Positions 1 through 8,876 of a DNA stretch of 64,000 nt are shown here, piece after piece; the first letter of the stretch is position 1; each line of letters begins with the position of its first letter. This DNA comes from Verrucomicrobiota bacterium (GTDB lineage: Bacteria > Verrucomicrobiota > Kiritimatiellia > RFP12 > UBA1067): contig JAHFSX010000021.1 in the NCBI GenBank assembly GCA_023269675.1, positions 1 through 64,000 of the forward strand. Direction: 5' to 3'. Both the position numbers and the translations under genes were made by a program. Under the pieces are notes generated by a model that saw only the letters and a list, made by a program, of their open reading frames with translations, was not told the origin of the DNA and did not search any database.

Positions 1-750
1 CGCGGGCGTCACGGCTGCCGGCGGAGGCGTCACAGCCGGCTTGGTCGCCGTCGCCTTGGGGGCCGAGCTCTTCGGGGCGGAGGTCTTCGGGGCGGCGGCC
101 GTGTCGGACTTCTTGGCGGTGGACACCGCATCCGGCGTCTTCTTCGCGCCGGGGACCTTCAGCTTCTGGCCCACCGAGATCCGGTCGCTCTTCAGCCCGT
201 TCGCCTCGCGCAGCGTCGCGGTCTTGACGCCGTGCTTGTGTGCGATCACGGAGAGCGAGTCGCCGCTCTTCACGACGTAAGACGTCATCGGGCCCGACGC
301 CGCCGGCGCGGAAGCCTTCGGCGCGGAGATTTTGGGCGCCGCGGCTTTAGGCGTGGACGTCGGCACGTGGCGGGCTTTGGAGACCTCCACCTGGCCGGGC
401 AACTGGATGACCTGGCCCACGCGCAGCTTCTTCGAGTCGAGGCCCGGGTTCACCGCCATCACGTCCTGCCAGCGCAAACCGTACTTGTACGCGATCGTCG
501 TGATCATGTCACCCTTCTGGATCGTGTACGGCGTGGTGCTCTGGACCGACGGCAATTCGACCGGGGCCGTCTCGACCGGGGGCATGGCTGTCGGCTCGAC
601 CGGAACAGTCGCGACAGCGGACTGCTCGCCTCCAGGCACCGTTGTTGTGGTCTGGTCCGACTTTTTGCTAAACATCCCGCAACCCTGCAACAGGAGGCAA
701 CCAGCCACCAGATTGACGCCCGCAACAATACGCATGGTTTGACGATTCAT
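1..750 (-). CDS. LysM-domain lipoprotein, C-terminus cut by window edge
   Basis: The gene begins at ATG 750 and is open for 250 codons to base 1, so the C-terminus lies outside the window. The N-terminus is a short basic stretch and a hydrophobic core ending in LLLQGC, a good lipobox with Cys24, so the protein is probably a lipoprotein. Two LysM domains follow a Thr/Pro/Val-rich linker: one starts at YTIQKGDMITTIAYKYG (about residues 74-118), the other at YVVKSGDSLSVIAHKHG (about 158-200). An Ala/Lys/Pro/Ser-rich low-complexity tail runs off the edge. LysM binds the GlcNAc-containing glycan of peptidoglycan. It lies 39 bp downstream of murD, so it is probably co-transcribed with the dcw cluster and acts on the wall or at division. 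Any catalytic domain would lie beyond the edge. Confidence 0.88.
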   Translation of the reverse strand, partial: MNRQTMRIVAGVNLVAGCLLLQGCGMFSKKSDQTTTTVPGGEQSAVATVPVEPTAMPPVETAPVELPSVQSTTPYTIQKGDMITTIAYKYGLRWQDVMAVNPGLDSKKLRVGQVIQLPGQVEVSKARHVPTSTPKAAAPKISAPKASAPAASGPMTSYVVKSGDSLSVIAHKHGVKTATLREANGLKSDRISVGQKLKVPGAKKTPDAVSTAKKSDTAAAPKTSAPKSSAPKATATKPAVTPPPAAVTPA

Positions 751-789
751 TGTGTTTCCTTGTCCTTCTTGCCCTCAGAAAAGAAACGT

Positions 790-2136
790 TCAGAGATCCG
801 CAACCGCGCGAACCTGTGCAGTGAAACGTTCTCCTCTTTCCCGATAGCTTGTAAATTGGTCGAAACTGGCGGTGCCCGGCGACAGCAACACGGTTTCACC
901 CGCCTGGGCGTCCCGCACCGCTGCCGTTACGGCCTGTTCGAGCGTGCCGCACTCCTCGCAAGGAACCGCCGCTACCCACGCTTGAAACATTTGGCCAGAA
1001 CAACGGCCAATAAGATATACTTTTTTGGTCGTTTGTGTCAGCAATTCTTTTATGCTTTCGAGATCGTTCTCTTTCAAAAGCCCGCCGGCGATCAGCCGGA
1101 CCGGTTTCCGGACCATCTGCAGGGCCGCCGCCGTGGCGGCCAGACTGGTCGCCTTGGAGTCATCCACAAAACACACGCCCTGCCGGCTCACCCCCACCCG
1201 CTGCACCCGGTGCGCCAGCGGCCGGAAGGCGGCCAGCCCGTGTTCGATCTGCACGTCGCTCAGCCCGGCATAACGCAGCGCCGCGGCGGCCGCGGCCGCC
1301 GCAAGCCCCAGAATGTCGTTGTCGAACCAGGTGCCCGCCATGCCGATCTTGCAGGGCCGCCCGTCCAGCATGCCCGTCACCGCATGATGCGCATACTCCC
1401 AGTCGCAACCCGCGTCCGCGCCGAAGCGCCAGCGCGTGACGCCTTCGGGCACACACCCCTCATCGTCCACCTGCGAGGGCAGCAGCGCGCATCCCCCGTG
1501 GCGCAGGGTGGTGAACAGTTTCAGCTTGAGCGCCTTGTACTCCGCCATGTCGGCATGGCGGTCCAGGTGATCGGCCTGCAGATTCAGCAGAATCGCAATG
1601 TCGGGACAAAATGTGGAGGTGTGCTCCATCTGGAACGAGCTCACCTCGGTCACCGCCCACGCCAGATCAGGCTTCTCCAGCACCAGCTGGCAGAGCGGAA
1701 TGCCGTAGTTGCCGGCGGGCGAGGCCGCAATGCCCGCCAGCTCCAGGGTGTCGGCGCAGAATTTGACCACCGAACTCTTGCCCTTGCTGCCGGTCACCGC
1801 CAGAATCTTCCCCCGCCAGTAGCAGCCGCCCAGCTCCAGCTCCGAAATCATCGGAAGACCGCGCGCGCGGCACGCCGCCACCCACGGATGCTGCATGGCG
1901 AACGCGGGGCTCACCACGCACACGTCGAACGCCTCTTGCGGCAGCGCACCGCCGCCGAAGGTTATGCGACCGCCCGCCTGTCGCACGCGCTGCGCGGCCG
2001 CCGCGTTCTTCGCCTCTTCGCCCTCATCGAGCAGCTGCACGCGTCCGCCGCGCGCCAGCAGCAGCAGCGCCGCGGACTCGCCGCTCACGCCCGCCCCCAG
2101 CACCAGGGCGTTTACGCGATCATACTTGCACGTCAT
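790..2136 (-). CDS. murD: UDP-N-acetylmuramoyl-L-alanine--D-glutamate ligase (MurD)
   Basis: Cytoplasmic ATP-dependent ligase that adds D-Glu to UDP-MurNAc-L-Ala. The N-terminal Rossmann-like UDP-binding domain has NALVLGAGVSGESAA; the central Mur ligase P-loop is AVTGSKGKSS (about residue 113); the EVSSFQME and NLQADHLDRH motifs and the C-terminal DDSKATS motif are typical of MurD. The length of 448 aa is normal. I chose ATG 2136, which has GGAG about 10 bases upstream, over the in-frame TTG one codon earlier. The start lies inside the end of murF, giving a 17-base overlap and suggesting coupled translation. mraY, usually found between murF and murD, is absent here. Confidence 0.96.
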   Translation of the reverse strand: MTCKYDRVNALVLGAGVSGESAALLLLARGGRVQLLDEGEEAKNAAAAQRVRQAGGRITFGGGALPQEAFDVCVVSPAFAMQHPWVAACRARGLPMISELELGGCYWRGKILAVTGSKGKSSVVKFCADTLELAGIAASPAGNYGIPLCQLVLEKPDLAWAVTEVSSFQMEHTSTFCPDIAILLNLQADHLDRHADMAEYKALKLKLFTTLRHGGCALLPSQVDDEGCVPEGVTRWRFGADAGCDWEYAHHAVTGMLDGRPCKIGMAGTWFDNDILGLAAAAAAAALRYAGLSDVQIEHGLAAFRPLAHRVQRVGVSRQGVCFVDDSKATSLAATAAALQMVRKPVRLIAGGLLKENDLESIKELLTQTTKKVYLIGRCSGQMFQAWVAAVPCEECGTLEQAVTAAVRDAQAGETVLLSPGTASFDQFTSYRERGERFTAQVRAVADL

Positions 2137-3511
2137 CAAAAATCCGCTCCAATCTCATGCCGCGCGACGCTTTGAGCAACACGCAGTCACCCGGCTTGAT
2201 TAAATCCCTCAGGGCGGCAGCGGCCGCCACCGCATCGGCGAAACAGCTCACGCGTGCGGCGGCGTACCCGGACTTCACCGCCTCGTCGGCCACGTAGCGC
2301 GCCGTATCCTTGCCCACCGCCAGCAGGCTGTCGGGCGACAGCTCCGCGACGCACCGGCCCACCCCGCGGTGCAGCTCCTCCGCATGCGAGCCCAACTCGA
2401 GCATGTCGCCCAGCACCACGACGCGGCGCCCGCCGCACGGCAGCTTCATGAACGTCCGCAACACCGCCACCATGCTTTGCGGATTGGCGTTGTAGGCATC
2501 GTTCACAAAGGTCACGCCGCCCCGCGTCGAGACGTCCCAGCGCATCCCCGGCAGCGACAGGTTCACGAGCGCCTGCGCGGCGCCCTGCGCGGGCACGCCG
2601 GCCGAGCGCGCGGCCGCAAAGGCCAGCAGCAGATTGGAGGCGTTGTGCTCACCCGGCAACCCGCTGCGCAAGACGGTCCGCACGCCCGTCTCCCGCTCGG
2701 TCACCCGGAGCGCGCCGCTCAGCGGATCCAACACCTCGCCGCAAAAATCCGCATCCGGCGTTGCCAGCGAGGTGGTCACCACCGGCGCGTTGGACAGCTC
2801 CGAAAGGAGCCCGAAACATTCCGTCTCCCTGCAGAGCACGGCAAAACCCGCGCGCGGCAAGGCGCTGAGCAGAGCGCCTTTCTCGCGGGCGATCGCCTCG
2901 ATGGAGCCGAAATGCTCGATGTGCGCGCACCCGATGCTCGAGAGGATGGCCGCCCGAGGCCGGAGCAACCCGGCGAGCCGCGCGATCTCGCCCGGATGGT
3001 TGGTGCCCACCTCGAACAGGCCGAAGGCCGTGTCCGGGGGCATGGACAGCAGGCTCAAGGGCAGGCCGATCTCGTTGTTCAGGTTCCCCTGCGTGGCGCA
3101 GACCGCGCCGCCTGCGGCGAAGAGCACCGCGGCCATCTCTTTGGTCGTCGTCTTGCCGGAGCTTCCGCTGAGTCCCACGATGAAGGCGCGGCTCTGCAGC
3201 CGCCACGCGCGGGCCGCCTCGCCCAGGGCCTGCCGCGTGTCGGGCACGCGGATGAGCGGCCACGCCGCCGCCTCGGCGGGCGCCTGCCACGAGGCCTCGA
3301 CCAGAGCCGCCGCCGCGCCCGCGCGCAGAGCCTGACCGACATAGTCATGCCCGTCGAAGCGCTCGCCGCGCAAGGCTACGTAAAGGCACCCCGGCGCCAG
3401 CTTGCGCGTGTCCTGCGTGACGCCGCAGAAGGTCGGCGGCACGCTTTGAGGCGCGCCGGAAACCCATTCCGCGAACGCCCGCGTCTCTATGATCGGCAAC
3501 CCGTTTTCCAC
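2120..3511 (-). CDS. murF: UDP-N-acetylmuramoyl-tripeptide--D-alanyl-D-alanine ligase (MurF)
   Basis: Adds D-Ala-D-Ala to the UDP-MurNAc-tripeptide in the cytoplasm. It shows the MurF N-terminal domain (GVTQDTRKLAPGCLYVALRG), the P-loop GLSGSSGKTTTKE, the EVGTNHPGEI motif and the C-terminal VNDAYNANPQSM motif. The reading frame is open upstream to 3646, but those residues lie inside murE. The likely start is GTG 3511, one base after the murE stop codon (murE ends TGA, then C, then GTG), with AAGGCGGGG just upstream. This gives 463 aa, close to the usual size. The gene is tightly packed between murE and murD. Confidence 0.95.
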   Translation of the reverse strand: MENGLPIIETRAFAEWVSGAPQSVPPTFCGVTQDTRKLAPGCLYVALRGERFDGHDYVGQALRAGAAAALVEASWQAPAEAAAWPLIRVPDTRQALGEAARAWRLQSRAFIVGLSGSSGKTTTKEMAAVLFAAGGAVCATQGNLNNEIGLPLSLLSMPPDTAFGLFEVGTNHPGEIARLAGLLRPRAAILSSIGCAHIEHFGSIEAIAREKGALLSALPRAGFAVLCRETECFGLLSELSNAPVVTTSLATPDADFCGEVLDPLSGALRVTERETGVRTVLRSGLPGEHNASNLLLAFAAARSAGVPAQGAAQALVNLSLPGMRWDVSTRGGVTFVNDAYNANPQSMVAVLRTFMKLPCGGRRVVVLGDMLELGSHAEELHRGVGRCVAELSPDSLLAVGKDTARYVADEAVKSGYAAARVSCFADAVAAAAALRDLIKPGDCVLLKASRGMRLERIFDDVQV

Positions 3512-3512
3512 G

Positions 3513-5003
3513 TCACACCCCGCCTTGAGCCTCGGCCCGGATCTTGGCCGCCTCTTCGATCGCCACCTGCCGGTCATCGAACGGGACCGTGCGTCCCGCC
3601 AATTCCTGAAACGGCTCGTGGCCTTTGCCCGCCACGACCACCACATCGCCGGCCGCCGTCCCCGTCAACGCGCGATGAATCGCGGCCCGCCGGTCCGGCT
3701 CCACTTCATACCCCGTCCCTTCGGGCACGCCCGCCAAAATCTCCCCGATGATCGCCAGCGGCTCTTCGTTGCGCGGGTTGTCGGAGGTGATCACCAGCCG
3801 GTCGGCCAAGGCCGCGCACGCGCGGCCCATCAGCGGGCGCTTCTTGCGGTCGCGGTCCCCGCCGCATCCGAACACCACCGTCAGGCGGCCCCGGGTCATC
3901 TCGCGCAGGGTGGCCAGCACGTTCGTCAGCGCGTCGTCGGTGTGGGCGTAATCGACGAAGACCGCGGCCGGAACCGCCGCCGGCACGCGCTCCAGCCGTC
4001 CCCAGCGCGGCTTCGCCTCTTCCATCGCCGCCACCACGGCCTCCGGAGCGATCCCCGCCTCCAGCGCCAAGCCCGCCGCGCACAGCATGTTCGCGATGTT
4101 GTAGCGTCCCGACAGATGGATGCGCACGGGACGGCGCAAGCCGTCCGGCGTCACGAGCACAAAGCGGCTGCCGTCCGTGGTGAGCGCGATCTCTTCGGCC
4201 CGCAGGTCCGCCTCCGGAGAAAACCCGCAGGTCACGAGCTTGAGCGGCAACGTCTTGAGGTAGGCCGCCATGCGCTCGCCGTAGCCGGCATCGCGGAAGC
4301 AGACCGCCGGCGCGCCGGGAGTCTCCCGGGCGAGCTGCGCGAAAAGCATCCGCTTGGCCTCGAAATACGCCTCCATCGTGCCGTGATAGTCGAGATGGTC
4401 CTGCGACAGGTTCGTGAAGGCCGCCGCGGCGAAACGGACGCACGCCACCCGCTGCTGGGCCAGCGCGTGGGAGGAAACCTCCATCACCGCCGAGTCGCAG
4501 CCCGCGCCCTGCATGGCGGCCAGCAGGCTCTGGAGTTCGCAGGCGTCAGGCGTCGTGCGCGTCGCGGGGATTTCGCGGCCGTTGTACTCCACCTTCACCG
4601 TCGTCAGCAGGCCGGGATTGCGCCCGCCCGCCCGCAGCATTTCGCGCAGCAGCCAGGCCGTCGTGGTTTTGCCGTTGGTGCCGGTGATCCCGAAGACGCT
4701 CAGCGTGCGCGCGGGCCAGCCGTTGAGCGCGGCGGCGAGGCAGGCGAGCGTGCGCCGCGCGTCTTTCACGAGGATCAGATGCTTGGCATAATCGCGCAGC
4801 GGCGTCTCGGAGACGACCGCCGCCGCACCCTTCGCCAGCGCCGCGCCGGCGTACCTGCTGCCCTCGTCGTGGCTGCCCGCGATCGCCACAAACAGGTCGC
4901 CCGGCCTGACGCGGCGCGAGTCGCACTGCACCCCGCTGAACGTCAGGGCCGGCGGCTTGTCCGTCAGCAGCTCCGCCATTTCAGGAATATCCGAAAACTT
5001 CAT
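3513..5003 (-). CDS. murE: UDP-N-acetylmuramoyl-tripeptide synthetase (MurE), meso-DAP type
   Basis: Adds the third amino acid to UDP-MurNAc-L-Ala-D-Glu. The protein starts MKFSDIPEMAELL and has QCDSRRVRPGDLFVAI, the P-loop GITGTNGKTTT (residues 105-115), SSHAL, NLSQDHLDYH and DYAHTDDAL. The C-terminal domain has DNPRNEEP; the DNPR form of this motif is the one known to recognise meso-diaminopimelate, so the peptidoglycan is predicted to be meso-DAP type. Start ATG 5003 has GAGAGGAGC upstream; the longer open frame to 5252 overlaps ftsI and is not used. The length is 496 aa. It follows ftsI by 46 bases. Confidence 0.96.
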   Translation of the reverse strand: MKFSDIPEMAELLTDKPPALTFSGVQCDSRRVRPGDLFVAIAGSHDEGSRYAGAALAKGAAAVVSETPLRDYAKHLILVKDARRTLACLAAALNGWPARTLSVFGITGTNGKTTTAWLLREMLRAGGRNPGLLTTVKVEYNGREIPATRTTPDACELQSLLAAMQGAGCDSAVMEVSSHALAQQRVACVRFAAAAFTNLSQDHLDYHGTMEAYFEAKRMLFAQLARETPGAPAVCFRDAGYGERMAAYLKTLPLKLVTCGFSPEADLRAEEIALTTDGSRFVLVTPDGLRRPVRIHLSGRYNIANMLCAAGLALEAGIAPEAVVAAMEEAKPRWGRLERVPAAVPAAVFVDYAHTDDALTNVLATLREMTRGRLTVVFGCGGDRDRKKRPLMGRACAALADRLVITSDNPRNEEPLAIIGEILAGVPEGTGYEVEPDRRAAIHRALTGTAAGDVVVVAGKGHEPFQELAGRTVPFDDRQVAIEEAAKIRAEAQGGV

Positions 5004-5049
5004 GCTCGCTCCTCTCCGGCCGCGGCCGGCTGTCGGGGTGCCGCCAGAC

Positions 5050-6768
5050 TCAGGGTTGCGCGGGCTCGGCCTCATCCTCGGCGAACGGCAGGTCGGGCGG
5101 CACTTCGAGATACCGCGCCGCCGTCGCCGCGATCTTCGCAAAAACGGGCGCGGCGACAAAGCCGCCCATGTGCTGCGGGCGCGGCCGCTCCACGGACACC
5201 AGCACGCAGAAGACCGGCGCCGTACCCGGCACAAAACCGACGAAGGACGCATAGTAGTCGGTGCTCGAATAGCCGCCGGGCACCGCCTTCTGCGCGGTCC
5301 CGGTCTTGCCGGCGATCGAATAGCCGGGCACGGCCGCCCGTTTGCCCGTGCCGCCCTCTTCCGTCACGCCCACCAACATCTCGCGCACCTGCCGCGCCAC
5401 CTCGGGCCGCACGGGCCGCCCCAGCACGTCCGGCTTGGCCTTGAAGATCGTCTCGCCGCTGGACGACACGATCTTGTCCACCAGGTAGGGCCGCAGCAGC
5501 ACGCCGTCGTTCGCGATGGCGGAGTAGGCGTTGACCATCTGGAGTCCGGTCACGGCCACGCCCTGGCCGATCGGCACGCGGGTGGCCTTCAGCTTGTCCC
5601 AATCCTTGACGTGCGCGAGAATGCCCCTCTCCTCGCCCGGCAGCTCGATCCCCAGCTTCCCGCCGAAGTTGAAGGCGCGCAGATAGGCGTCCAGCCGCTT
5701 CTCGCCCAGCATCAGGCCGATCTTGGCGCAGGCGATGTTGCTGGACTTCTTCAAGGCCGTGCTCACCGTGATGCGCCCGGTGACGTGGTCGTGCAGCGGC
5801 TTGCCCGCATAGAACCAGACGCCCTCGCCCACGTCGATGACCGTGTCCGGCGTGACCACCTTCTCGTTCAGGGCGGCCGCCACGGCGCAGGCCTTCATGA
5901 TCGAGCCCGGCTCATAGGTGACGGCGATCGCGTTGTTGCGCCAAACGTCGAGGGTCTCATCGTTATAGTTCCCCGGCTCAAAGTCGGGATAGGAGGCCAT
6001 CGCCAGAATTTCGCCGGTCTTGACCCGCTCCACGATCGCCCAGCCGCTGGTGGCCTGAAACTTCTCGACCACCTCTTTGATGGCCGTCTCCACCTCGTAC
6101 TGGATGTTGTGGTCAAGCGTCAGATACACGTCGGAGCCGGCGATCGGCGAGACAAACGACTTGCGGCGGCTCCAGATCTCGCGGCTGCCCGCATCTTTCT
6201 CGCTCTCGATGAGCCCCGGCGTGCCGGTCAGGTATCGGTTGAACTGCTGTTCGATGCCCGCCCCGCCCACGCCCATGTCGTTGACGAACCCCAGCACGTG
6301 CGCCATGCGGCGGCCCTGCGGGTAGGAACGGATCACGTGCTCTTCCGAGCCGATGCCGCTGATGTGCTTGACGTCCCCCAGCAGGTCGAAGATCCTGTCG
6401 TTGTCCGAAATGCCCAGCTTGATGTAGCGCGAATCGGTCTGGCTGAACTTATCGAAGACGTCGGACTCTTTGAGCCCCAGGCTGTCGGCGACGGTCTTCG
6501 CGATCTGACGCTTGTTGTGCTCCTTCTTGACCGCCTGGGGATCCATGTAGAACTGGCGCGCGGGCAGGCTCACCGCCATGGGGAACTGCGTGCCGTTACA
6601 GTCGAAGATGCGTCCGCGCAACTCCAAGAGCGTGCGTTTGTAAGCGCGGGTGAGTTTGGAGTGGTTGGCGAGATGCAGATACGCCAACTTCACCCCCAGC
6701 CCGCAGAGCGCCAGAAACAGCCCAGCGGCAACGATCCAGATGCGTATCTGTACGCCGCGTTCATGCAT
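5050..6768 (-). CDS. ftsI: Peptidoglycan D,D-transpeptidase FtsI (class B PBP, division)
   Basis: Inner-membrane transpeptidase that cross-links septal peptidoglycan. One N-terminal membrane segment (about residues 8-30) precedes the class B dimerisation domain (RGRIFDCNGT at 51). The transpeptidase domain carries all three active-site motifs: SxxK as SIMK (289-292, serine nucleophile), SxN as SSN (342-344) and KTG (488-490). The length of 572 aa is typical, and no C-terminal PASTA domain is seen. Start ATG 6768 has GGGAAGGTGACGGGA upstream. Its position after the ftsL-like gene and before murE identifies it as the division-specific enzyme rather than an elongation PBP. Confidence 0.95.
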   Translation of the reverse strand: MHERGVQIRIWIVAAGLFLALCGLGVKLAYLHLANHSKLTRAYKRTLLELRGRIFDCNGTQFPMAVSLPARQFYMDPQAVKKEHNKRQIAKTVADSLGLKESDVFDKFSQTDSRYIKLGISDNDRIFDLLGDVKHISGIGSEEHVIRSYPQGRRMAHVLGFVNDMGVGGAGIEQQFNRYLTGTPGLIESEKDAGSREIWSRRKSFVSPIAGSDVYLTLDHNIQYEVETAIKEVVEKFQATSGWAIVERVKTGEILAMASYPDFEPGNYNDETLDVWRNNAIAVTYEPGSIMKACAVAAALNEKVVTPDTVIDVGEGVWFYAGKPLHDHVTGRITVSTALKKSSNIACAKIGLMLGEKRLDAYLRAFNFGGKLGIELPGEERGILAHVKDWDKLKATRVPIGQGVAVTGLQMVNAYSAIANDGVLLRPYLVDKIVSSSGETIFKAKPDVLGRPVRPEVARQVREMLVGVTEEGGTGKRAAVPGYSIAGKTGTAQKAVPGGYSSTDYYASFVGFVPGTAPVFCVLVSVERPRPQHMGGFVAAPVFAKIAATAARYLEVPPDLPFAEDEAEPAQP

Positions 6769-6797
6769 GACGTCCCGTCACCTTCCCGCCGCGGCGC

Positions 6798-7190
6798 TCA
6801 CCGCGGGCCGGCCTTGGCCACGCGCTCGCTCGCGTTCCGGTTCCGCTGGTAGCGCACGACCGAAAGCTGCCCGGCCAGCGGCGTGCCGGCGCTGTCCATC
6901 CTCACCACCTGCTCCGGCGTGGGGTAGCTCATCGCGATGCCGTGCTGCAGCATGGCCTGCTCCAGCTTCTCGGGCGTCTTCTTCTCGTTCCAGCGCGCCT
7001 CCTCACGCACGCGCTCGTCCGAGAGGGCCGCGTACTTCTGCTCGTGCTTGCGGATCTCCTGGCCGAGCATGGCGCATTTGGAGTCCATGAACCAGTAACC
7101 CAGAACCAAGGTCACCAGCAACACAATGAAGCCGGCCGCCCAGCGCGGAAGCACCCGGGCATGCAACTGTCTTTTGCGATTGCGTCTCAT
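6798..7190 (-). CDS. ftsL: FtsL-like bitopic division protein
   Basis: A 130-aa protein with a basic N-terminus (RRNRKRQ), one membrane segment (about residues 19-35) and a charged, heptad-like stretch (about 37-85) predicted to form an extracytoplasmic coiled coil. FtsL diverges so fast that sequence rarely identifies it; the assignment rests on this topology and on its place between rsmH and ftsI, the standard dcw position. FtsL recruits and regulates FtsW/FtsI with a partner of the FtsB type. Start ATG 7190 has AGGAGG 9 bases upstream. The extracytoplasmic tail after the coil is unusually long and rich in basic residues. Confidence 0.7.
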   Translation of the reverse strand: MRRNRKRQLHARVLPRWAAGFIVLLVTLVLGYWFMDSKCAMLGQEIRKHEQKYAALSDERVREEARWNEKKTPEKLEQAMLQHGIAMSYPTPEQVVRMDSAGTPLAGQLSVVRYQRNRNASERVAKAGPR

Positions 7191-7245
7191 CGATCACACC
7201 CTCCTGTGGGTTGTGCCTGTTCCAATTCAAACCGTTACCAAACCT

Positions 7246-8199
7246 TCAAAAATCCTTGTCGCGGCGCCGCGTCGGCGCCTCGCAGCGCTCCACCACCCGC
7301 AGCTTCGCCGTTCGCGCGCGCGGGTTCTCCGCCACCTCGTCCGGCCCCGCCTCCAGCGGATGCCGCGTCACCCTCGTCACCGCCGGCAGCATGCCCTCCC
7401 AGCGCTCGCCGCCCTGCTGCAGCGACACCCACTTGCCGGCGTGCGCCACGAAGCACTGCTTCACCAGGCGGTCCGTCAGGCTCTCGAACGTGATCACCGC
7501 CAGCCGCCCGCCGGGCTTGAGGAGCCGCAGGCCCTCTTCCAGCGCCTGCTCCAGATCCTCCAGCTCCCGGTTCACCGCCATGCGCAGCGCCTGAAACACC
7601 CGCGTGGCCGGATGCCGCGGCCCCATGCGCCCGCCGAGCGCGTCGCTCACCACCGCGGCCAGCCGGCCGGTCGTCACGATCGGGTCCTTCTCCTGCTCCC
7701 GCCTGATCGCCTGCGCGATCCGCCGCGCCTGGGGCTCCTCGCCCAGGCGCCGAAAAAGGTCTGTGAGGGACGGCACATCCAGCCGTGCGAGCAGGTCGGC
7801 CGCCGACTCCCCCCGAGTCGGATCCATGCGCATGTCCAGAGGTCCCTCCAGCCGGAAACTGAACCCCCGTCCGGGCGTGTCGAGCTGATCCGATGACACA
7901 CCCAGATCCAGCAGCATGCCGTCAACTGCCGCAAAACCATTCGCCTCCGCCAGGCGCCGGAGCTCACCGTGAGCCCCGTGCACCAGCACCTTCTCGCCAG
8001 ACAACACCGCCAGCCGCGTCGCCGAGCGCGCCAGGGCTTCCGTGTCCCTGTCGATGCCCAGCAGCCGGCCGGTAGGCCCCGCGCGTTTCAGAATCTCAAA
8101 CGCGTGACCCGCTCCGCCGAGCGTTCCGTCGATATAGCTGCCACCGGGCACGACCGCCAGGGCCTCCACGGTTTCCTGCAACAACACCGACAGGTGCAT
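7246..8199 (-). CDS. rsmH: 16S rRNA (cytosine(1402)-N(4))-methyltransferase RsmH
   Basis: SAM-dependent enzyme that N4-methylates C1402 in the decoding centre of 16S rRNA. Family features are the N-terminal HLSVLLQETVEAL, the SAM-binding DGTLGGAGHAFEIL, the DLGVSSDQLDTPGRGFSF segment, MRMDPTRGESAADLL, and a C-terminal region ending in basic residues and CEAPTRRRDKDF. The length of 317 aa is normal. Start ATG 8199 has GGAGGGACT directly upstream. It is separated from mraZ by about 147 bases, a larger gap than elsewhere in the cluster, but the order mraZ-rsmH is standard. Confidence 0.95.
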   Translation of the reverse strand: MHLSVLLQETVEALAVVPGGSYIDGTLGGAGHAFEILKRAGPTGRLLGIDRDTEALARSATRLAVLSGEKVLVHGAHGELRRLAEANGFAAVDGMLLDLGVSSDQLDTPGRGFSFRLEGPLDMRMDPTRGESAADLLARLDVPSLTDLFRRLGEEPQARRIAQAIRREQEKDPIVTTGRLAAVVSDALGGRMGPRHPATRVFQALRMAVNRELEDLEQALEEGLRLLKPGGRLAVITFESLTDRLVKQCFVAHAGKWVSLQQGGERWEGMLPAVTRVTRHPLEAGPDEVAENPRARTAKLRVVERCEAPTRRRDKDF

Positions 8200-8346
8200 A
8201 GTCCCTCCAGACGAGCCATTTCCAATAATGATCGCGAGACAGAACGTTTCCGTCCGGACTCCGCGTCCGTATTCCGAACGTCGCGTTCATGTCCGCGATA
8301 CAAATCACTTGTCAGCCCGCGCGACCGCCGTCCGCGCGTCATGCCG

Positions 8347-8826
8347 CTAAAACTCCAACGCCTCGCACGCCTCGGCCAGCGCGGCCTGGTCGATCGCCTC
8401 GGCCTCCGGCATCACCGCCGGCGACCAAAGCTGAATGCGGTTCATCGAACCGATCATCGCCACCGTGCCGCCCAGCTGCGCGAAGGCCAGCAGCCGGTCG
8501 CCGATGCGGATGCGCCCCTGGACGTCCAGCATCACCTGTTCCGCGTTCTCGCCGATGCGCCTCAAGGCCGGTCCCAGCGTCTTGTCGAAGAGCGCCCTCG
8601 CGCGCAGCTTCTCCAGCCGGCCCTCCATCTCCGCCGGCGGAATCAGGTTCAAACACTTCGCGTGCGGGTCAGGGAAGACGTACACATAGGCCGGGGCCCC
8701 CATCAGGTCCCGCCAGCCGGCAGGCACCGTGAGGCGCTTCTTGGGGTCCATCGCGTGATCGTACCGGCCGACCAGAAGACCTGGCCCAACCGCCGTCACC
8801 GCACTCTGTCCGCCCGCCATCGACAT
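8347..8826 (-). CDS. mraZ: MraZ, transcriptional regulator of the dcw cluster
   Basis: First gene of the cluster. MraZ binds DNA through two AbrB-like halves and represses its own operon in E. coli. The first half has GRYDHAMDPKKRLTVPAGWRD (split motif DxKxRxxxP) and the second DVQGRIRIGDRLLAFAQL followed by IGSMNRIQLWSP. The open frame reaches a GTG at 8856, but the best promoter places the transcript start near 8841, and AAAAGG lies 7 bases before ATG 8826; I therefore use 8826. The protein is 159 aa, slightly longer than usual because of an acidic, Ala-rich C-terminus. Confidence 0.93.
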   Translation of the reverse strand: MSMAGGQSAVTAVGPGLLVGRYDHAMDPKKRLTVPAGWRDLMGAPAYVYVFPDPHAKCLNLIPPAEMEGRLEKLRARALFDKTLGPALRRIGENAEQVMLDVQGRIRIGDRLLAFAQLGGTVAMIGSMNRIQLWSPAVMPEAEAIDQAALAEACEALEF

Positions 8827-8847
8827 ACTTTGACCTTTTGTGACACT

Positions 8848-8876
8848 ATTCAACACCTTGCCCCACCAAAAGTCAA
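8848..8876 (-). promoter_or_regulatory. Candidate sigma70-type promoter of the dcw cluster
   Basis: On the minus strand, TTGACT (8876-8871) and TTGAAT (8853-8848) are separated by 17 bases. Transcription would start near 8841, 15 bases before mraZ ATG 8826, leaving room for the AAAAGG ribosome site. The -35 matches 5 of 6 consensus bases and the -10 matches 4 of 6. The spacer holds TGGTGGGG, part-way to the TGGG repeats that MraZ binds in E. coli, but no clear triplicate is seen. Confidence 0.5.

Noticed and set aside
3512..3646. A longer MurF N-terminus from an upstream start at 3646
   Set aside because: The extra residues are Arg/Trp-rich, lie within murE and do not fit the MurF N-terminus; the GTG at 3511 has a ribosome site.
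8827..8856. GTG 8856 as the mraZ start
   Set aside because: It overlaps the best -10 element, and ATG 8826 has AAAAGG 7 bases upstream.
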